A stretch of DNA of 64,000 bases from Aurantiacibacter gangjinensis (GCF_001886695.1 NZ_CP018097.1:1321001-1385000), one strand, 5' to 3'; positions 1 to 8,974 are shown, counted from the first letter of the stretch. Made by a program: numbers and translations. The notes: generated by a model not told the origin, from the letters alone.

Positions 1-1030
1 TCAGGCTGCCGTCGGGATCGCGCACGGCCATGATGTCGACCGTGCCGAGGCCGGAGATTGTCACGTCTGTGCCTTCATAGGCAATGGCAATCCCATTCGC
101 CTCCAGCATGGCGCGGTAGCCGGCGAGGTCGCGCACGGGGTATCGCACGGAGAGATGGCCGAGATTGGGCTGGCTGGCGCGTTCGGAGTGATTATGGCCG
201 GTGAAACCTGTAATCTGCATCACCTCTACTCGGCCCGTCTCGCCGGGCTGGGGGTGCAATGCGGTGGCGGCGCGAATGACATCCGGCGTCAGGTTGAGCG
301 GAATGCCGAAATTGGAAAAGGCGGGCTCGTCCGGTTCGCTGGTCGCGTCGAACAGCACGCCGAAGCCGAGGCTGTCTGCGTAGAAAGCGCGCGATGCTTC
401 CCGGTCGCGGACCATGCGCATGGAATTGAAGCCTTGGCTGATTGCGCCCAGCGGAAAGCCGGTGAACTCGGGCGTGATCCGCTCATAGACAGCAATGTTG
501 AGGCCATGCGGGCCTTGCAGCACCACGTTGCGCAGGTCGGATGCGCCGAATTGGAAGCGGATCGGCGGGCTTTCCGCCCACCAGCCGAGATCGAGCGCCG
601 CTTCGTAAAGCGAGGGCACATCGTCGCTGCGGACCATCATGGAATAGATGCCGCCCGTGTCCCACGCCCGTGCGGCAGGCCGGATGGGTTCCTGATCGAC
701 GCCGGAAAAGCGCACGAAACGGATGCACCCAATATCGGCTTGCGGGGCACACCAGCGCTCGAAGCGGGCGGATGCTTCAGAGCCCAGTTCCCAATAATCC
801 AGCTCTGTGCGGTCGACCTCGCCCGATACCACCAGCCGCCAATTCCCCGCCTCGCGGAACAGCACGGTGGCAGGTTCGAACTCGGCCACCGAGACGACAG
901 CATCGGTCCAAGGCTCCACCCCGTAATCCGCCGCATCCTGTGCCGCGGCAGGCGCAGACATGAAGGCGGCCAAAAGGAAGCCGGCCCCTGCGCATGACAG
1001 GGACCGGCCGGAGATGGAGGATCTATTCAC
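1..1030 (-). CDS. Exported two-domain VOC (glyoxalase/dioxygenase-fold) protein, 3' end outside window
   Basis: The reading frame stays open to base 1, so the C-terminus is missing. Two vicinal-oxygen-chelate repeats are visible. The second contains FYADSLGFGVLFDATSEP, followed by LGHLSVRYPVRDLAGY and ending ...AVRDPDGSL, a classic VOC closing strand. I place the start at the GTG at 1030, 4 nt after the stop of the upstream receptor gene. That start gives a basic N-terminus and a hydrophobic stretch GFLLAAFMSAPAAAQ ending in an AxA-like signal-peptidase site. The ATG at 961 would cut that signal peptide in half. The gene is co-directional with and adjacent to the TonB receptor, so it is probably co-transcribed. 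The substrate is unknown. A VOC enzyme in the periplasm is unusual, and another two-domain VOC protein lies in the same island (22403-23302). Confidence 0.72.
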   Translation of the reverse strand, partial: MNRSSISGRSLSCAGAGFLLAAFMSAPAAAQDAADYGVEPWTDAVVSVAEFEPATVLFREAGNWRLVVSGEVDRTELDYWELGSEASARFERWCAPQADIGCIRFVRFSGVDQEPIRPAARAWDTGGIYSMMVRSDDVPSLYEAALDLGWWAESPPIRFQFGASDLRNVVLQGPHGLNIAVYERITPEFTGFPLGAISQGFNSMRMVRDREASRAFYADSLGFGVLFDATSEPDEPAFSNFGIPLNLTPDVIRAATALHPQPGETGRVEVMQITGFTGHNHSERASQPNLGHLSVRYPVRDLAGYRAMLEANGIAIAYEGTDVTISGLGTVDIMAVRDPDGSL

Positions 1031-1034
1031 GATC

Positions 1035-3314
1035 TCAGTTGAAGCGGAAGCCCACATCGACGCCGAAGGTCAGCGGCGGTGCGGCATAGACCTGGTTTAC
1101 GCTGGTGGTTGCGCGCCAGTAATCGCGGTCGGTCAGGTTCTTGCCCCAAAGGGTGAAGCGCCAGCGCTCATTCGCCGTTTCGAAACCGATGCGTGCATCG
1201 ATGCGCAGCCCCGGATCGACCAGCGAGCCCGGCGTATTGGAGACGAGGGCGAAGCTCTCGTCTTCCCAGGCAAAATCCGCGCCGAAAAAGACATCGCCGG
1301 GGCCGGTGAAAATGTCGTAATTGAAGCCGATCAGGCCCTTCCATTCGGGCGCGTTTTTGAGCGACAGATCGAGCGCGCAATCCACGATCTGCTGTTCGTA
1401 ATTGGCGGAGCCCGGCGTTGCCCCGCCGCAGGTCGGCCCTGCAGCGGTGGCGGTGGAGTTGGTCAAAAGGCCGGCCTGGTTGAAATTGACCTCGGTATAT
1501 TCGCCGTCGATCCAGCTGGCATTGCCGTAGATGGTCAGGCCGGAAACGGGGCGAATGCTCGCCTCGATTTCCACGCCCTGGATTTCGGCCTCGCCCGCAT
1601 TGATACGGGTGAAAGCGCCATTGGGCAGGGTGCCGCCAATCTGCAGGCCGGAGTAATCGTTGTAGAAATAGGTGGCGTTGAACGTACCGCGCCCGTCGAA
1701 GAACTGCGCGCGCACGCCGCCCTCAATGCTGTCGAGGCTTTCTTCATCCACCGGCGCGAAACAGGCCAGCGGGCTGAAGCAGTCCGGCGATCCGCCCGGC
1801 GTCTTGAAGCCGGTGGAATAGGAAGCATAAAGCAACAGGTCGTCGGTCAGCGAATAGTCGACCTTGGCCGTCCAGGTGATGTTATCGGTATCGAAATCGT
1901 TCTCGATCCCTGTGCCGAAGCCTGCCAGCGGGCCGCCCGCATTGCTCAGCACGGTGCGGTCTTCCGTCGTCCAGCGCAGGCCGCCCGTCAGGTTGAGCGC
2001 GCCGAGTTCCACCGTTCCCTGCCCGAAGAGCGCGAAGCTTTCCGTCTGCACGTCGATATCGAAGGGGAAGATGAAATCGAAGGCGATAAAGGCGTCTTCG
2101 GTGTAGTAATAAGCACCCGTCGTCAGGTTGAAGATGTCGCCGATTTCGGCGTTGATCAGCAATTCCTGGCTGAACTGGTCCTGGTCCGTCTGCTGGAAGA
2201 AGGGGAAGGAGATGTGCGTCGACAGCTCGTCCTCCAGCGTGCGGTAGGCGGTGATCGAGGTGATCGAGAAATTGTCATATTCCAGCATGGCTTGGAAAGA
2301 CACGCCGAAAGCTTCCACATCGCTGCGGAAATCCGTGAAGCAGCCTACGGGCTGGAAACCGGCTGGCGTGAATTGCGAACAGGTCACGCCGGGAGCCGGC
2401 TCCACTGTGAAGATGTCGCCATCGCGGTCGGTCACAATGCCTGCGAAATCCGTCTCGTCTAGGATCGAGCTGGGCACGGGATCGGAATTGTCATCGGTAT
2501 AGTCGACGATGGCAAGGAAGCTGAAGTTTTCGGTCAGCTCGCTATAAAGGCTGGCGCGCAGCGAGGTCACTTCCTCGTCACCCACCGTGGTGCCGGCAAG
2601 ATTGGCGAAGTCGCCATTGGGGTTGAGCGTGAAATAGCCGTCGCGTTCACGGCGCAAAGCGGCAAAGCGCAATGCCGTGCTGTCACCGATGGCGACATTG
2701 CCGATCACGCGGCCCTGGAAGCGGTCGTAATTGCCGTAGCCAAGTTCCGCCTCGAAGGTGTTCTCGTCGAGCTGCGGGCGCACCGAGCTGACCTTGATCG
2801 CGCCGCCAGTGGTGTTGCGACCATAGAGCGTGCCCTGCGGGCCGCGCAGCACTTCGACCTGGTCGATGTCCAGCAGGTCCACCAGCGAGCCGACGGTGCG
2901 GCCGAGATAGACATTATCGATATAGATGCCGACGGCCGGGTCGATCCCGCCGCGCGATTCGTCCTCGCCGATACCGCGGAAGAAGATGCGGGCCGAGTTG
3001 GCGGTGCCCGTGCCGGTGGAGATCACTGCGCTGGGGATCTGGTTCTGCAGGTCGTTGGCATCGGCAATCTGCAAATCCTGCAGCGCGTCGCCGCCAAGGG
3101 CGGTCACGGCGGCGGGCACATCCTGCAAGTCCTGCTCGCGGCGCTGTGCGGTCACGATGATCGCGTTATCGACGAGCTCGTCGTCCTCTTCGGTCTGCTC
3201 GGGCTGGCCGACGGTGTCCTGCGCGAGGGCAGGCACACCCGCCATCAGTGCGGTTCCGGCAATGGCCAGCATCATCGGCTTTGCTGTGCTCGTCAGCAGG
3301 CGGACCTTCAACAT
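1035..3314 (-). CDS. TonB-dependent outer-membrane receptor (substrate unknown)
   Basis: 759 aa. The N-terminal signal peptide ends ...GVPALAQ. A TonB-box-like segment NAIIVTAQRREQDLQDVP (about residues 50-67) is followed by a plug domain (FFRGIGEDESRGG, VEVLRGPQGTLYGRNTTGG) and a long beta-barrel ending in an aromatic-rich strand ...DVGFRFN. The family imports scarce or large molecules across the outer membrane with energy from TonB-ExbBD. The start is supported by an AGGGAG ribosome site. An operator-like palindrome lies 48-63 nt upstream of the start (3362-3377), the same motif as upstream of the second receptor (5322-7802), so the two are probably co-regulated. The downstream VOC gene follows after 4 nt. 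The family is clear; the substrate cannot be read from the sequence. Confidence 0.95.
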   Translation of the reverse strand: MLKVRLLTSTAKPMMLAIAGTALMAGVPALAQDTVGQPEQTEEDDELVDNAIIVTAQRREQDLQDVPAAVTALGGDALQDLQIADANDLQNQIPSAVISTGTGTANSARIFFRGIGEDESRGGIDPAVGIYIDNVYLGRTVGSLVDLLDIDQVEVLRGPQGTLYGRNTTGGAIKVSSVRPQLDENTFEAELGYGNYDRFQGRVIGNVAIGDSTALRFAALRRERDGYFTLNPNGDFANLAGTTVGDEEVTSLRASLYSELTENFSFLAIVDYTDDNSDPVPSSILDETDFAGIVTDRDGDIFTVEPAPGVTCSQFTPAGFQPVGCFTDFRSDVEAFGVSFQAMLEYDNFSITSITAYRTLEDELSTHISFPFFQQTDQDQFSQELLINAEIGDIFNLTTGAYYYTEDAFIAFDFIFPFDIDVQTESFALFGQGTVELGALNLTGGLRWTTEDRTVLSNAGGPLAGFGTGIENDFDTDNITWTAKVDYSLTDDLLLYASYSTGFKTPGGSPDCFSPLACFAPVDEESLDSIEGGVRAQFFDGRGTFNATYFYNDYSGLQIGGTLPNGAFTRINAGEAEIQGVEIEASIRPVSGLTIYGNASWIDGEYTEVNFNQAGLLTNSTATAAGPTCGGATPGSANYEQQIVDCALDLSLKNAPEWKGLIGFNYDIFTGPGDVFFGADFAWEDESFALVSNTPGSLVDPGLRIDARIGFETANERWRFTLWGKNLTDRDYWRATTSVNQVYAAPPLTFGVDVGFRFN

Positions 3315-3361
3315 ACGCTCACTCCCTAAGTTGTCGCGTTCTAAGGTTCTGGTGCAACAAT

Positions 3362-3377
3362 ATTTGTCCGGACAACT
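3362..3377. promoter_or_regulatory. Operator-like palindrome, copy 1 (15/16 match)
   Basis: ATTTGTCCGGACAACT. The core TTGTCCGGACAA (3364-3375) is a perfect 12-bp palindrome. It lies between the LysR stop (3462) and the start of the minus-strand TonB receptor (3314), in that receptor's promoter region. It matches the perfect 16-mers at 4505, 5264, 8893 and 8933 except for one base. Confidence 0.75.
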
Positions 3378-3461
3378 ATGGCGGACGCGAAAATTGCGCC
3401 AACAACTCGCGCGGCCCTAGGCACAATTTATGGTTGTGGTGACGTCACTGCCACACCCCTG

Positions 3462-4430
3462 TCAGGCGACATGCTGTTCTTCGGGCACCAGTTCGCGCCA
3501 CACCTGATGCACCAATTCGCGGAAATAACGGGCAAAGCTCTGCTGCTCGGTTTCCTTGCGCACGGCCAGATAGGCAACGCGCTCCGACGTGAAGGGGGTA
3601 TCCTCGATCAGTGTGAAAAGCCCGGTCTCGTTCTCTTGCGAGAACAGCTCGGGCGACAGCAATCCGATCCCGTTACTGGAGGCGATAAGCGACTTGACCA
3701 GCAGGATCGAATTCAGGTCGATGATATTGGTGGGCGGCGCGATACCGCGCGACAGGAAGGTCTGGCATACGCGCTCCCATTGCTCGATCAGCTGCATCGA
3801 GATGCACCAACTGTAATCGGTGAGATCTTCCAGATCGAGCGATGCCTTGCGTGTGATCGGATGATCCCTGCGCACGGTCAGCACATCGCGCTCTATGAAA
3901 AGCGGAGTGCGCTCGATCACGCTATCGGCGGGAAGGGCAGTGGGCGGCGCGCTGATGACGAGTTCCAGATCGCCGGCTGCCAGCTGGCGATAAAGCTCGC
4001 CCGATTGGCCGCTGGCGATGGATACTGTGACCTGCGGATGGCGCTCTTTGAAGCGGCGCACCGCTTCCGGTCCGATCCGAACAAGTAGCGACCAGCCTAG
4101 GCCGACGCGCAAATAGCCGCGCCCGGCCCCGCGCATCGCTTCGAGCTCGGCAGCAGCCATGCGGCTTTCGGCGACGATGGCATGCGCACGGCGTGCCAGC
4201 ACTTCGCCGAAGCGCGTGGGCGTTGCACCGAAACTGCTCCGTTCGAACAAGGGCACGCCCAGTTCTTCCTCCAGCCGTGCGATACTCTTGGAGACGGCCT
4301 GCTGGCTCACACCATTGGCGCTTGCCGCGCCCGAAAACGTGCCGTGGTCGTAGACGGCAATAAAATGCGCCAGCTTCTGCGGATCGAGCGTCGCGCGGCT
4401 GACGGCGGTGCGGAGGTCCGGCTTGGCCAT
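3462..4430 (-). CDS. LysR-type transcriptional regulator
   Basis: 322 aa, normal length for the family. An N-terminal winged helix-turn-helix (about residues 15-75; FSGAASANGVSQQAVSKS is the recognition region, then LEEELGVPLFER) is followed by the LysR substrate-binding fold (GYLRVGLGWSLL onward). These proteins usually sense a pathway intermediate and activate a divergent or nearby operon while controlling themselves. The gene is divergent from the membrane-protein gene at 4540. The 109-nt gap holds one perfect and one degenerate copy of the island palindrome, so it either binds these sites or is controlled through them. Downstream on the same strand lies the receptor at 1035-3314 behind its own palindrome. 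The effector is not identifiable. Confidence 0.93.
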   Translation of the reverse strand: MAKPDLRTAVSRATLDPQKLAHFIAVYDHGTFSGAASANGVSQQAVSKSIARLEEELGVPLFERSSFGATPTRFGEVLARRAHAIVAESRMAAAELEAMRGAGRGYLRVGLGWSLLVRIGPEAVRRFKERHPQVTVSIASGQSGELYRQLAAGDLELVISAPPTALPADSVIERTPLFIERDVLTVRRDHPITRKASLDLEDLTDYSWCISMQLIEQWERVCQTFLSRGIAPPTNIIDLNSILLVKSLIASSNGIGLLSPELFSQENETGLFTLIEDTPFTSERVAYLAVRKETEQQSFARYFRELVHQVWRELVPEEQHVA

Positions 4431-4478
4431 GTGCCGTTCCTGTCACAAACACGAGTTGTAGTGAAGGACAATCATGTT

Positions 4479-4494
4479 GTTTGTCCGGACGCAA
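4479..4494. promoter_or_regulatory. Degenerate copy of the island palindrome (12/16)
   Basis: GTTTGTCCGGACGCAA keeps the left half and the GGAC centre but loses the right arm. Its centre is 26 bp (about 2.5 helical turns) from the centre of the perfect copy at 4505-4520. It sits about 50-65 nt upstream of the LysR start codon. This could be a weaker second site for cooperative binding. Confidence 0.45.
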
Positions 4495-4504
4495 CGGACC
4501 TGTG

Positions 4505-4520
4505 ATTTGTCCGGACAAAT
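4505..4520. promoter_or_regulatory. Operator-like palindrome, copy 2 (perfect 16-mer)
   Basis: ATTTGTCCGGACAAAT is a perfect 16-bp palindrome in the divergent gap between LysR (start 4430, minus) and the membrane-protein gene (GTG start 4540, plus). It lies 20 nt before that GTG, which is a position where a bound repressor would block transcription. Confidence 0.8.
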
Positions 4521-4539
4521 TGTGGGGAGTGCCTGCCGC

Positions 4540-5205
4540 GTGACTTATCAGATCCTCGTCTATGCGCATTTGCTGCTGTTCGTGCTGTGGCTGGGCGCGG
4601 ATGTCGGCGTGTTCCTGCTGGGGCAGCATTTTCGCAAGCGCAACCAGTACACGCTCGACCAGCGCATCGCGCTGCTGAAGCTGCTGGTGCTGGTCGACAT
4701 GGTGCCACGCAGCGCATGGGCGCTGATGGTGCCGCTCTCGCTCAGCGTGGTGGATGCGGGCATGTATTGGGATGTGCCGGGCTGGCTGCATATCGGCGCC
4801 TGGGTGGTCGGCCTGTTCTGGCTGTGGCTGGTGTGGGATGCGCATAATCACGACATGACGCCGCGCGCCGCGCGCAATCGCAGCATCGAAGGCTGGCTGC
4901 GCTGGATCGTGGGCGGGTTCTATCTCTGGCTGGGCGGACAAAGCCTGCTAACCGGCGCACCGCTGGCGATGGACTGGCTGGCGTGGAAAGCGCTGCTGTT
5001 CGGTTTCATCTTCGTCGCCGCGATCATGATCGATGTGACGTTCAAGCCGGTCGGCAAGCAGTTGACCGCCGTGCTGGAACAGGGGTCGAGCGACGAGACC
5101 GAACTGCCGTTGCTGCGCACGATGAACCGCACGCGCATCTGGGTGTGGACGGTTTACCTACTGCTGCTGGTCACCGCATTTCTCGGCAATGTGAAGCCTT
5201 TCTGA
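4540..5205 (+). CDS. Small polytopic membrane protein, unknown function
   Basis: About 221 aa, with several hydrophobic helices (VYAHLLLFVLWLGADVGVFL at the N-terminus, then WLHIGAWVVGLFWLWLVW, ALLFGFIFVAAIMI and VWTVYLLLLVTAFLG). The GTG at 4540 is chosen as start because the frame upstream runs through the operator-like palindrome, and a purine-rich GGGGAG lies just before it. Conserved-looking His and Trp residues in the first helix recall small haem- or copper-associated membrane proteins of the CopD/HemJ kind, but I cannot assign a family. It lies between the regulator and the second TonB receptor and probably shares their control. It could be an inner-membrane component of uptake; that is inference. 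Confidence 0.75.
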   Translation: MTYQILVYAHLLLFVLWLGADVGVFLLGQHFRKRNQYTLDQRIALLKLLVLVDMVPRSAWALMVPLSLSVVDAGMYWDVPGWLHIGAWVVGLFWLWLVWDAHNHDMTPRAARNRSIEGWLRWIVGGFYLWLGGQSLLTGAPLAMDWLAWKALLFGFIFVAAIMIDVTFKPVGKQLTAVLEQGSSDETELPLLRTMNRTRIWVWTVYLLLLVTAFLGNVKPF

Positions 5206-5263
5206 CACGCGCTGGCAGCTTCCGGCCCGATATCCACCGCCGAACGTATTTCGGACTTGACCA

Positions 5264-5279
5264 ATTTGTCCGGACAAAT
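5264..5279. promoter_or_regulatory. Operator-like palindrome, copy 3 (perfect 16-mer) in a promoter spacer
   Basis: ATTTGTCCGGACAAAT lies 42 nt upstream of the second TonB receptor. TTGACC (5257-5262) is immediately upstream and TATCAA (5279-5284) follows at 16-nt spacing. The palindrome would then fill the -35/-10 spacer, the expected geometry for repression. The promoter elements are read by eye. Confidence 0.75.
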
Positions 5280-5321
5280 ATCAATTGGCGTGTGGGCCCT
5301 TCGGGGAAATGGGAGGATGAC

Positions 5322-7802
5322 ATGAAAACATACCTGAAAACCGCTCTGCTTGCCGCCACGGTGATGAGCTCTACCACGGCGTTTGCGCAGGAAACCGGCG
5401 TCACCGAAGAGAGCGCGGACGACGATCGCACCGGCAACCAGATCATCGTGACCGCGCGTAAGCGTGAGGAGACGGTGCAGGAAGTGCCGACCACGGTCGC
5501 CGTTACCACTGCGGAGACGATCGAGGCGTTGGGCCTCGACAATCTTCAGGATATCGCCCGCACCACGCCCGGCCTGATTTTCGATGACAGCCTGGGCCGC
5601 GACGGCAATCGCCCGGTGATCCGCGGGCAGGCCAACATCCTCGGCGACTCAGGCGTCGCCTATTTCATCGACGGCATCTATTACACGGGCAGCCTTGCCG
5701 ATTACGATGTCGATACGATTGAACGGATCGAAGTGGTCAAAGGCCCGCAAAGCGCGCTGTATGGTCGCAACACCTATTCCGGCGCGATCAACATCATTTC
5801 GCGCGCGCCCACCGATTTCTGGGAAGGCCGCGTTACCGCCGATATCTCCGAAAATGACCGGTACGAGCTGACCGCCGGCCTTCGCGGCCCGGTGTCGGAC
5901 GGCCTCTCGCTGGGCATCAACGGCCGCTATTTCACCAATGGCGGCGAGTTCGTGAACCAGTTCGATGGCGAGACGGTGGGCCAGCAGGAAAGCTATTCGC
6001 TTTCCAGCATCCTGCGCTGGGACAATGGCGGCGATTTCCGCGCCCAGCTGCGCGGCTATTACAACCGTACCGATGATGGCCAGCCCGCGATCTTCTCGCA
6101 GCCGACCACGGAGAACAACTGCATCTTCGATGATGGCGCGCTGTATGGCGGCGGTGGCCGCTATTTCTGCGGCGTGATCGAGCCGGGCGAGATCAACACC
6201 GATTACACACGCCAGTTCGCCAATCCCGAAGATGTCGGCATCGAAGCGGACACGTACAATGTCAGCCTGCGCATGGAATACGACCTGACGCCGGACCTCA
6301 CGCTGGTCTCGCTGTCGGGCTATAACGACCGCACCCAAACGACGCTGACCGATGGCGATTACGGCCCGAACAGCTTCCAGACGGCTGTTTTCGCGCGCTT
6401 TCCTGCCGGTCCGCCTGATTTTTCCAGCGGTCGTCCGGTTTTCCCATTTGCGTTCGTAGGAACGACGGTCGACTTCAGCTTCGCCAATCGCCGTGAAGTC
6501 AGCGATTTTTCGCAGGAGCTGCGGCTGGAATATCAGGGCGACCTGTTCGATTTCATCCTCGGCGGATATTATTTCGACCAGAGCGATGACAACTTCTCGA
6601 TCCGCGAAGTGCCAGCAGATGCAGCGGCGCGTGCAGGGGCCAGCTTCGGCGCAGCCTTCGCGAACGAGCAGGCGATTTGCGCTGCCAATCCGATCTGCGG
6701 GTCGGTAGTTCCGTTCTTCGGCCCCTCCACGCCGGAGGACCGCAGCGAGAACCTGTTCGACATCCGCAACATCGCCAGCTTCGCGGCGCTCACCATCCAT
6801 GTGACGCCGACTTTCAATATCGGCCTTGAGGGTCGCTATTCCGAAGAGACGATCGAAGAGGAAATCTACGATTTCGATGAAGGCGATCCGCGTCCTGTCC
6901 CTATCGTCGCGCAGCAGGTCTACCGCTCGTTCACGCCGCGCGTGACGCTCGACTGGGCGGTGACGCCCGATCACCTGCTTTATGGCATCTATGCTGAGGG
7001 GCAGAAGCCGGGCGGCTTCAATGGCGCGTTGGCCATCGCCGCGGGCGTCCCGACATATGACGAGGAAAACAACACGAGTTGGGAAATCGGCAGCAAGAAC
7101 GCGCTGTTCAATGACAATGTGATCTTCAACATTGCCGGGTTCTACACCGACATCGAAGGCTACCAGCTGACGCAGAACATTTCCGTTCCGCCGAATCAGG
7201 TCAGCACGATCGTCAATGCGGGCGATGCCGAAATCCTCGGCCTGGAGGTCGAAACGATTGCGCGCCTAGGGGACAACATCACGCTCACGGCCAACTATGC
7301 GCTCGCCGACAGCGAGTTCACCTCCGGCTTCGACGAGAACGAAGGCGTGCTCAACGATGTGCGCGACAATGGCCTTGTCGATTGCTCCATCGGTGACGAG
7401 TTCCCCGATGTGCCGGACTGCCAGAGCCTGTTCGGCAGCATCGAGGGGCGCCGCATTCCGCGCGCGCCGGTGCATCGGATTTTCGCCGATGCCGCTTTCA
7501 CCATGCCGCTGGGCGCCAGCGACTGGAACCTGTTTGCCGGCGGCAATGTGACCTACACATCCAGCAGCTTCGCGCAGGTCCACAACCTTGCAGAAACGGG
7601 AGATTCGACCGTCGTGGATTTCCGCGCCGGGGTGGAGAACGGGCGCTATCGCCTGCATTTCTACGTCGATAATGCCTTCGATGAAGACGCTGTCGGTCAG
7701 ATCCTTCGCTATGCGGATGCCGACAACAATTTCCGCCGCAGCTTCGTCGCGGGCCTACGCCCGGGACGCCGCTTCGGGGTGATCCTCTCGGCAGGATTCT
7801 AA
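5322..7802 (+). CDS. TonB-dependent outer-membrane receptor (substrate unknown)
   Basis: 826 aa. The signal peptide ends ...MSSTTAFAQ. A TonB-box-like QIIVTARKREETVQEVPTT is followed by a plug domain (RPVIRGQANILGDSG, IERIEVVKGPQSALYGRNTY) and a barrel ending ...GRRFGVILSAGF. The ATG at 5322 is preceded by GGGAGGATGAC, an excellent ribosome site. The barrel contains several Cys residues in extracellular-loop-like segments (ENNCIFDDG, RYFCGV, AICAANPICG, LVDCS, PDCQS), as in many sphingomonad receptors. It is only distantly similar to the receptor at 1035-3314, so the island has two non-redundant outer-membrane gates. Its promoter carries palindrome copy 3, and a strong terminator follows. Confidence 0.95.
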   Translation: MKTYLKTALLAATVMSSTTAFAQETGVTEESADDDRTGNQIIVTARKREETVQEVPTTVAVTTAETIEALGLDNLQDIARTTPGLIFDDSLGRDGNRPVIRGQANILGDSGVAYFIDGIYYTGSLADYDVDTIERIEVVKGPQSALYGRNTYSGAINIISRAPTDFWEGRVTADISENDRYELTAGLRGPVSDGLSLGINGRYFTNGGEFVNQFDGETVGQQESYSLSSILRWDNGGDFRAQLRGYYNRTDDGQPAIFSQPTTENNCIFDDGALYGGGGRYFCGVIEPGEINTDYTRQFANPEDVGIEADTYNVSLRMEYDLTPDLTLVSLSGYNDRTQTTLTDGDYGPNSFQTAVFARFPAGPPDFSSGRPVFPFAFVGTTVDFSFANRREVSDFSQELRLEYQGDLFDFILGGYYFDQSDDNFSIREVPADAAARAGASFGAAFANEQAICAANPICGSVVPFFGPSTPEDRSENLFDIRNIASFAALTIHVTPTFNIGLEGRYSEETIEEEIYDFDEGDPRPVPIVAQQVYRSFTPRVTLDWAVTPDHLLYGIYAEGQKPGGFNGALAIAAGVPTYDEENNTSWEIGSKNALFNDNVIFNIAGFYTDIEGYQLTQNISVPPNQVSTIVNAGDAEILGLEVETIARLGDNITLTANYALADSEFTSGFDENEGVLNDVRDNGLVDCSIGDEFPDVPDCQSLFGSIEGRRIPRAPVHRIFADAAFTMPLGASDWNLFAGGNVTYTSSSFAQVHNLAETGDSTVVDFRAGVENGRYRLHFYVDNAFDEDAVGQILRYADADNNFRRSFVAGLRPGRRFGVILSAGF

Positions 7803-7826
7803 GAGCGCCAACAGAGCGTTCGCAAG

Positions 7827-7859
7827 AAAGGGCGGCAACTTCGGTTGCCGCCCTTTTTC
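7827..7859 (+). terminator. Strong intrinsic terminator after the TonB receptor, probably bidirectional
   Basis: A perfect 10-bp stem, GGGCGGCAAC / GTTGCCGCCC, is closed by a TTCG tetraloop. AAA precedes it and TTTTTCTT follows. It lies 25 nt after the receptor stop. The A-tract on the other side allows it to serve the convergent DUF1838 gene ending at 7923 as well. Confidence 0.9.
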
Positions 7860-7922
7860 TTCGCAAGACCTGCGAAGCGCCCCCCACTACCGAGCTATCG
7901 GCAGCGGAGGCGCTTCGGTAAA

Positions 7923-8870
7923 TCAGTGACCGGAATGGCTTTCGCCCGTTTCGCCATTCGCCGCAGCCTCGGCGCGGGCACGGTCGGTCAGCAGCTTGAA
8001 CTTGGTCCACGTCGTTTCATTGGGACGAGTATCGTCCAGCGGCGGCGCGGTTTCGTATTCGGGGTAGTTCTCGCGGATCTCGTCGATCATTATCTGCGGC
8101 AATTCCTCGAACCCGCCGGGCAGCTTGCGACCCATGAAGTTGAACACCATCAGGCCGGGCCGTCCGCCCATTTCCATCCAAGGCATGAATTGCGAAATGC
8201 GCACCCAGCTGACCATCGGGTAGGCCACCGGATGGTTCACCGGATCGAACAGCTCGTCGGCATTGGCGGCGAAGTCGAAAATCTCCATCGCGTGATACAT
8301 GTTGCCGACATAGTCCTGGTAATCGCCAGCCAGCGGGTTGCGATAGAAGAGCGGCACTTCGAACGGCATGAAGACGTAGGGGCCCTCCACGCGGAAATCG
8401 CCGAAGCGGCGGCTGGGATTGCCTTCCTCGTCACGCGCCCAGCTTGGGCCGTTATTCACCGGATCGTTGTGGATCTGCATGACGTCCACCGTCTCGCCGC
8501 TCCACGGATTTTCCCACGTATCCACGATCTCGCCGGTCTGCGGGTCGATGTAAAACAGCACCTCGCGGCTGACGATGCGATAGCCGGGGCCGCGCACGGG
8601 ATCGTCATAGAACAGGCAGGCGCGCACATTCATGCCTTCGCCACGGAACAGCAGACGGTCCCGCTCTCCCGGCACGCGCGAATAGATGTTGCCGGAGAAG
8701 TGGTAGACAACCTCGTCGCCATGTTCTGCTCCGCACTGCACGCGGGCGCTGATACGGTTGAAATCGTCCGGATCGTTGGGATCCAGCATTTGCGCGGTGG
8801 CTGGCGCTGCCGCCATTCCCGAAAGGACCGTGGCTGCGGCGAGCGCGGCGAGTGACTTGCGAATTCCCAT
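7923..8870 (-). CDS. Exported DUF1838-family protein
   Basis: About 315 aa. The signal peptide MGIRKSLAALAAATVLSG...APATAQ is followed by a domain rich in Trp, Tyr and acidic residues (DDFNRISARVQCG, YHFSGNIYSRVPGERDRLLF, MQIHNDPVNNGPSWARD, WVRISQFMPWMEMGGRPG) that I recognise as DUF1838. Three ATG codons stand in a row (8876, 8873, 8870); 8870 gives the best distance to the GGGAGG ribosome site. DUF1838 proteins have no established biochemical role that I can state. The gene is divergent from the lyase operon across a 104-nt region with two perfect copies of the island palindrome, so it is probably induced with that operon. It may be a periplasmic hydrolase or binding protein acting on the imported substrate; that is inference. 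Confidence 0.85.
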   Translation of the reverse strand: MGIRKSLAALAAATVLSGMAAAPATAQMLDPNDPDDFNRISARVQCGAEHGDEVVYHFSGNIYSRVPGERDRLLFRGEGMNVRACLFYDDPVRGPGYRIVSREVLFYIDPQTGEIVDTWENPWSGETVDVMQIHNDPVNNGPSWARDEEGNPSRRFGDFRVEGPYVFMPFEVPLFYRNPLAGDYQDYVGNMYHAMEIFDFAANADELFDPVNHPVAYPMVSWVRISQFMPWMEMGGRPGLMVFNFMGRKLPGGFEELPQIMIDEIRENYPEYETAPPLDDTRPNETTWTKFKLLTDRARAEAAANGETGESHSGH

Positions 8871-8892
8871 CATCATACCTCCCGATGTGCAA

Positions 8893-8908
8893 ATTTGTCC
8901 GGACAAAT
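8893..8908. promoter_or_regulatory. Operator-like palindrome, copy 4 (perfect 16-mer)
   Basis: ATTTGTCCGGACAAAT lies 22 nt upstream of the DUF1838 start, on the DUF1838 side of the divergent gap. Its centre is 40 bp from copy 5. Confidence 0.8.
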
Positions 8909-8932
8909 TCTGCGATTCTGTCTTGACTTTAG

Positions 8933-8948
8933 ATTTGTCCGGACAAAT
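8933..8948. promoter_or_regulatory. Operator-like palindrome, copy 5 (perfect 16-mer) next to a -35-like box
   Basis: ATTTGTCCGGACAAAT lies on the lyase-operon side of the divergent gap. TTGACT (8923-8928) stands 4 nt upstream, so the palindrome would overlap the promoter spacer of the operon starting at 8975. This is the same layout as at 5264. Confidence 0.8.
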
Positions 8949-8974
8949 TGTGAAGCTGAAACAGGATAAGAAAT

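Noticed and set aside
960-2462. Long plus-strand frame opposite the first TonB receptor (500 codons)
   Set aside because: It runs antisense to a clear receptor gene, is low in complexity and rich in Ala/Arg/Gly, and has no recognisable domain; typical shadow frame in GC-rich DNA.
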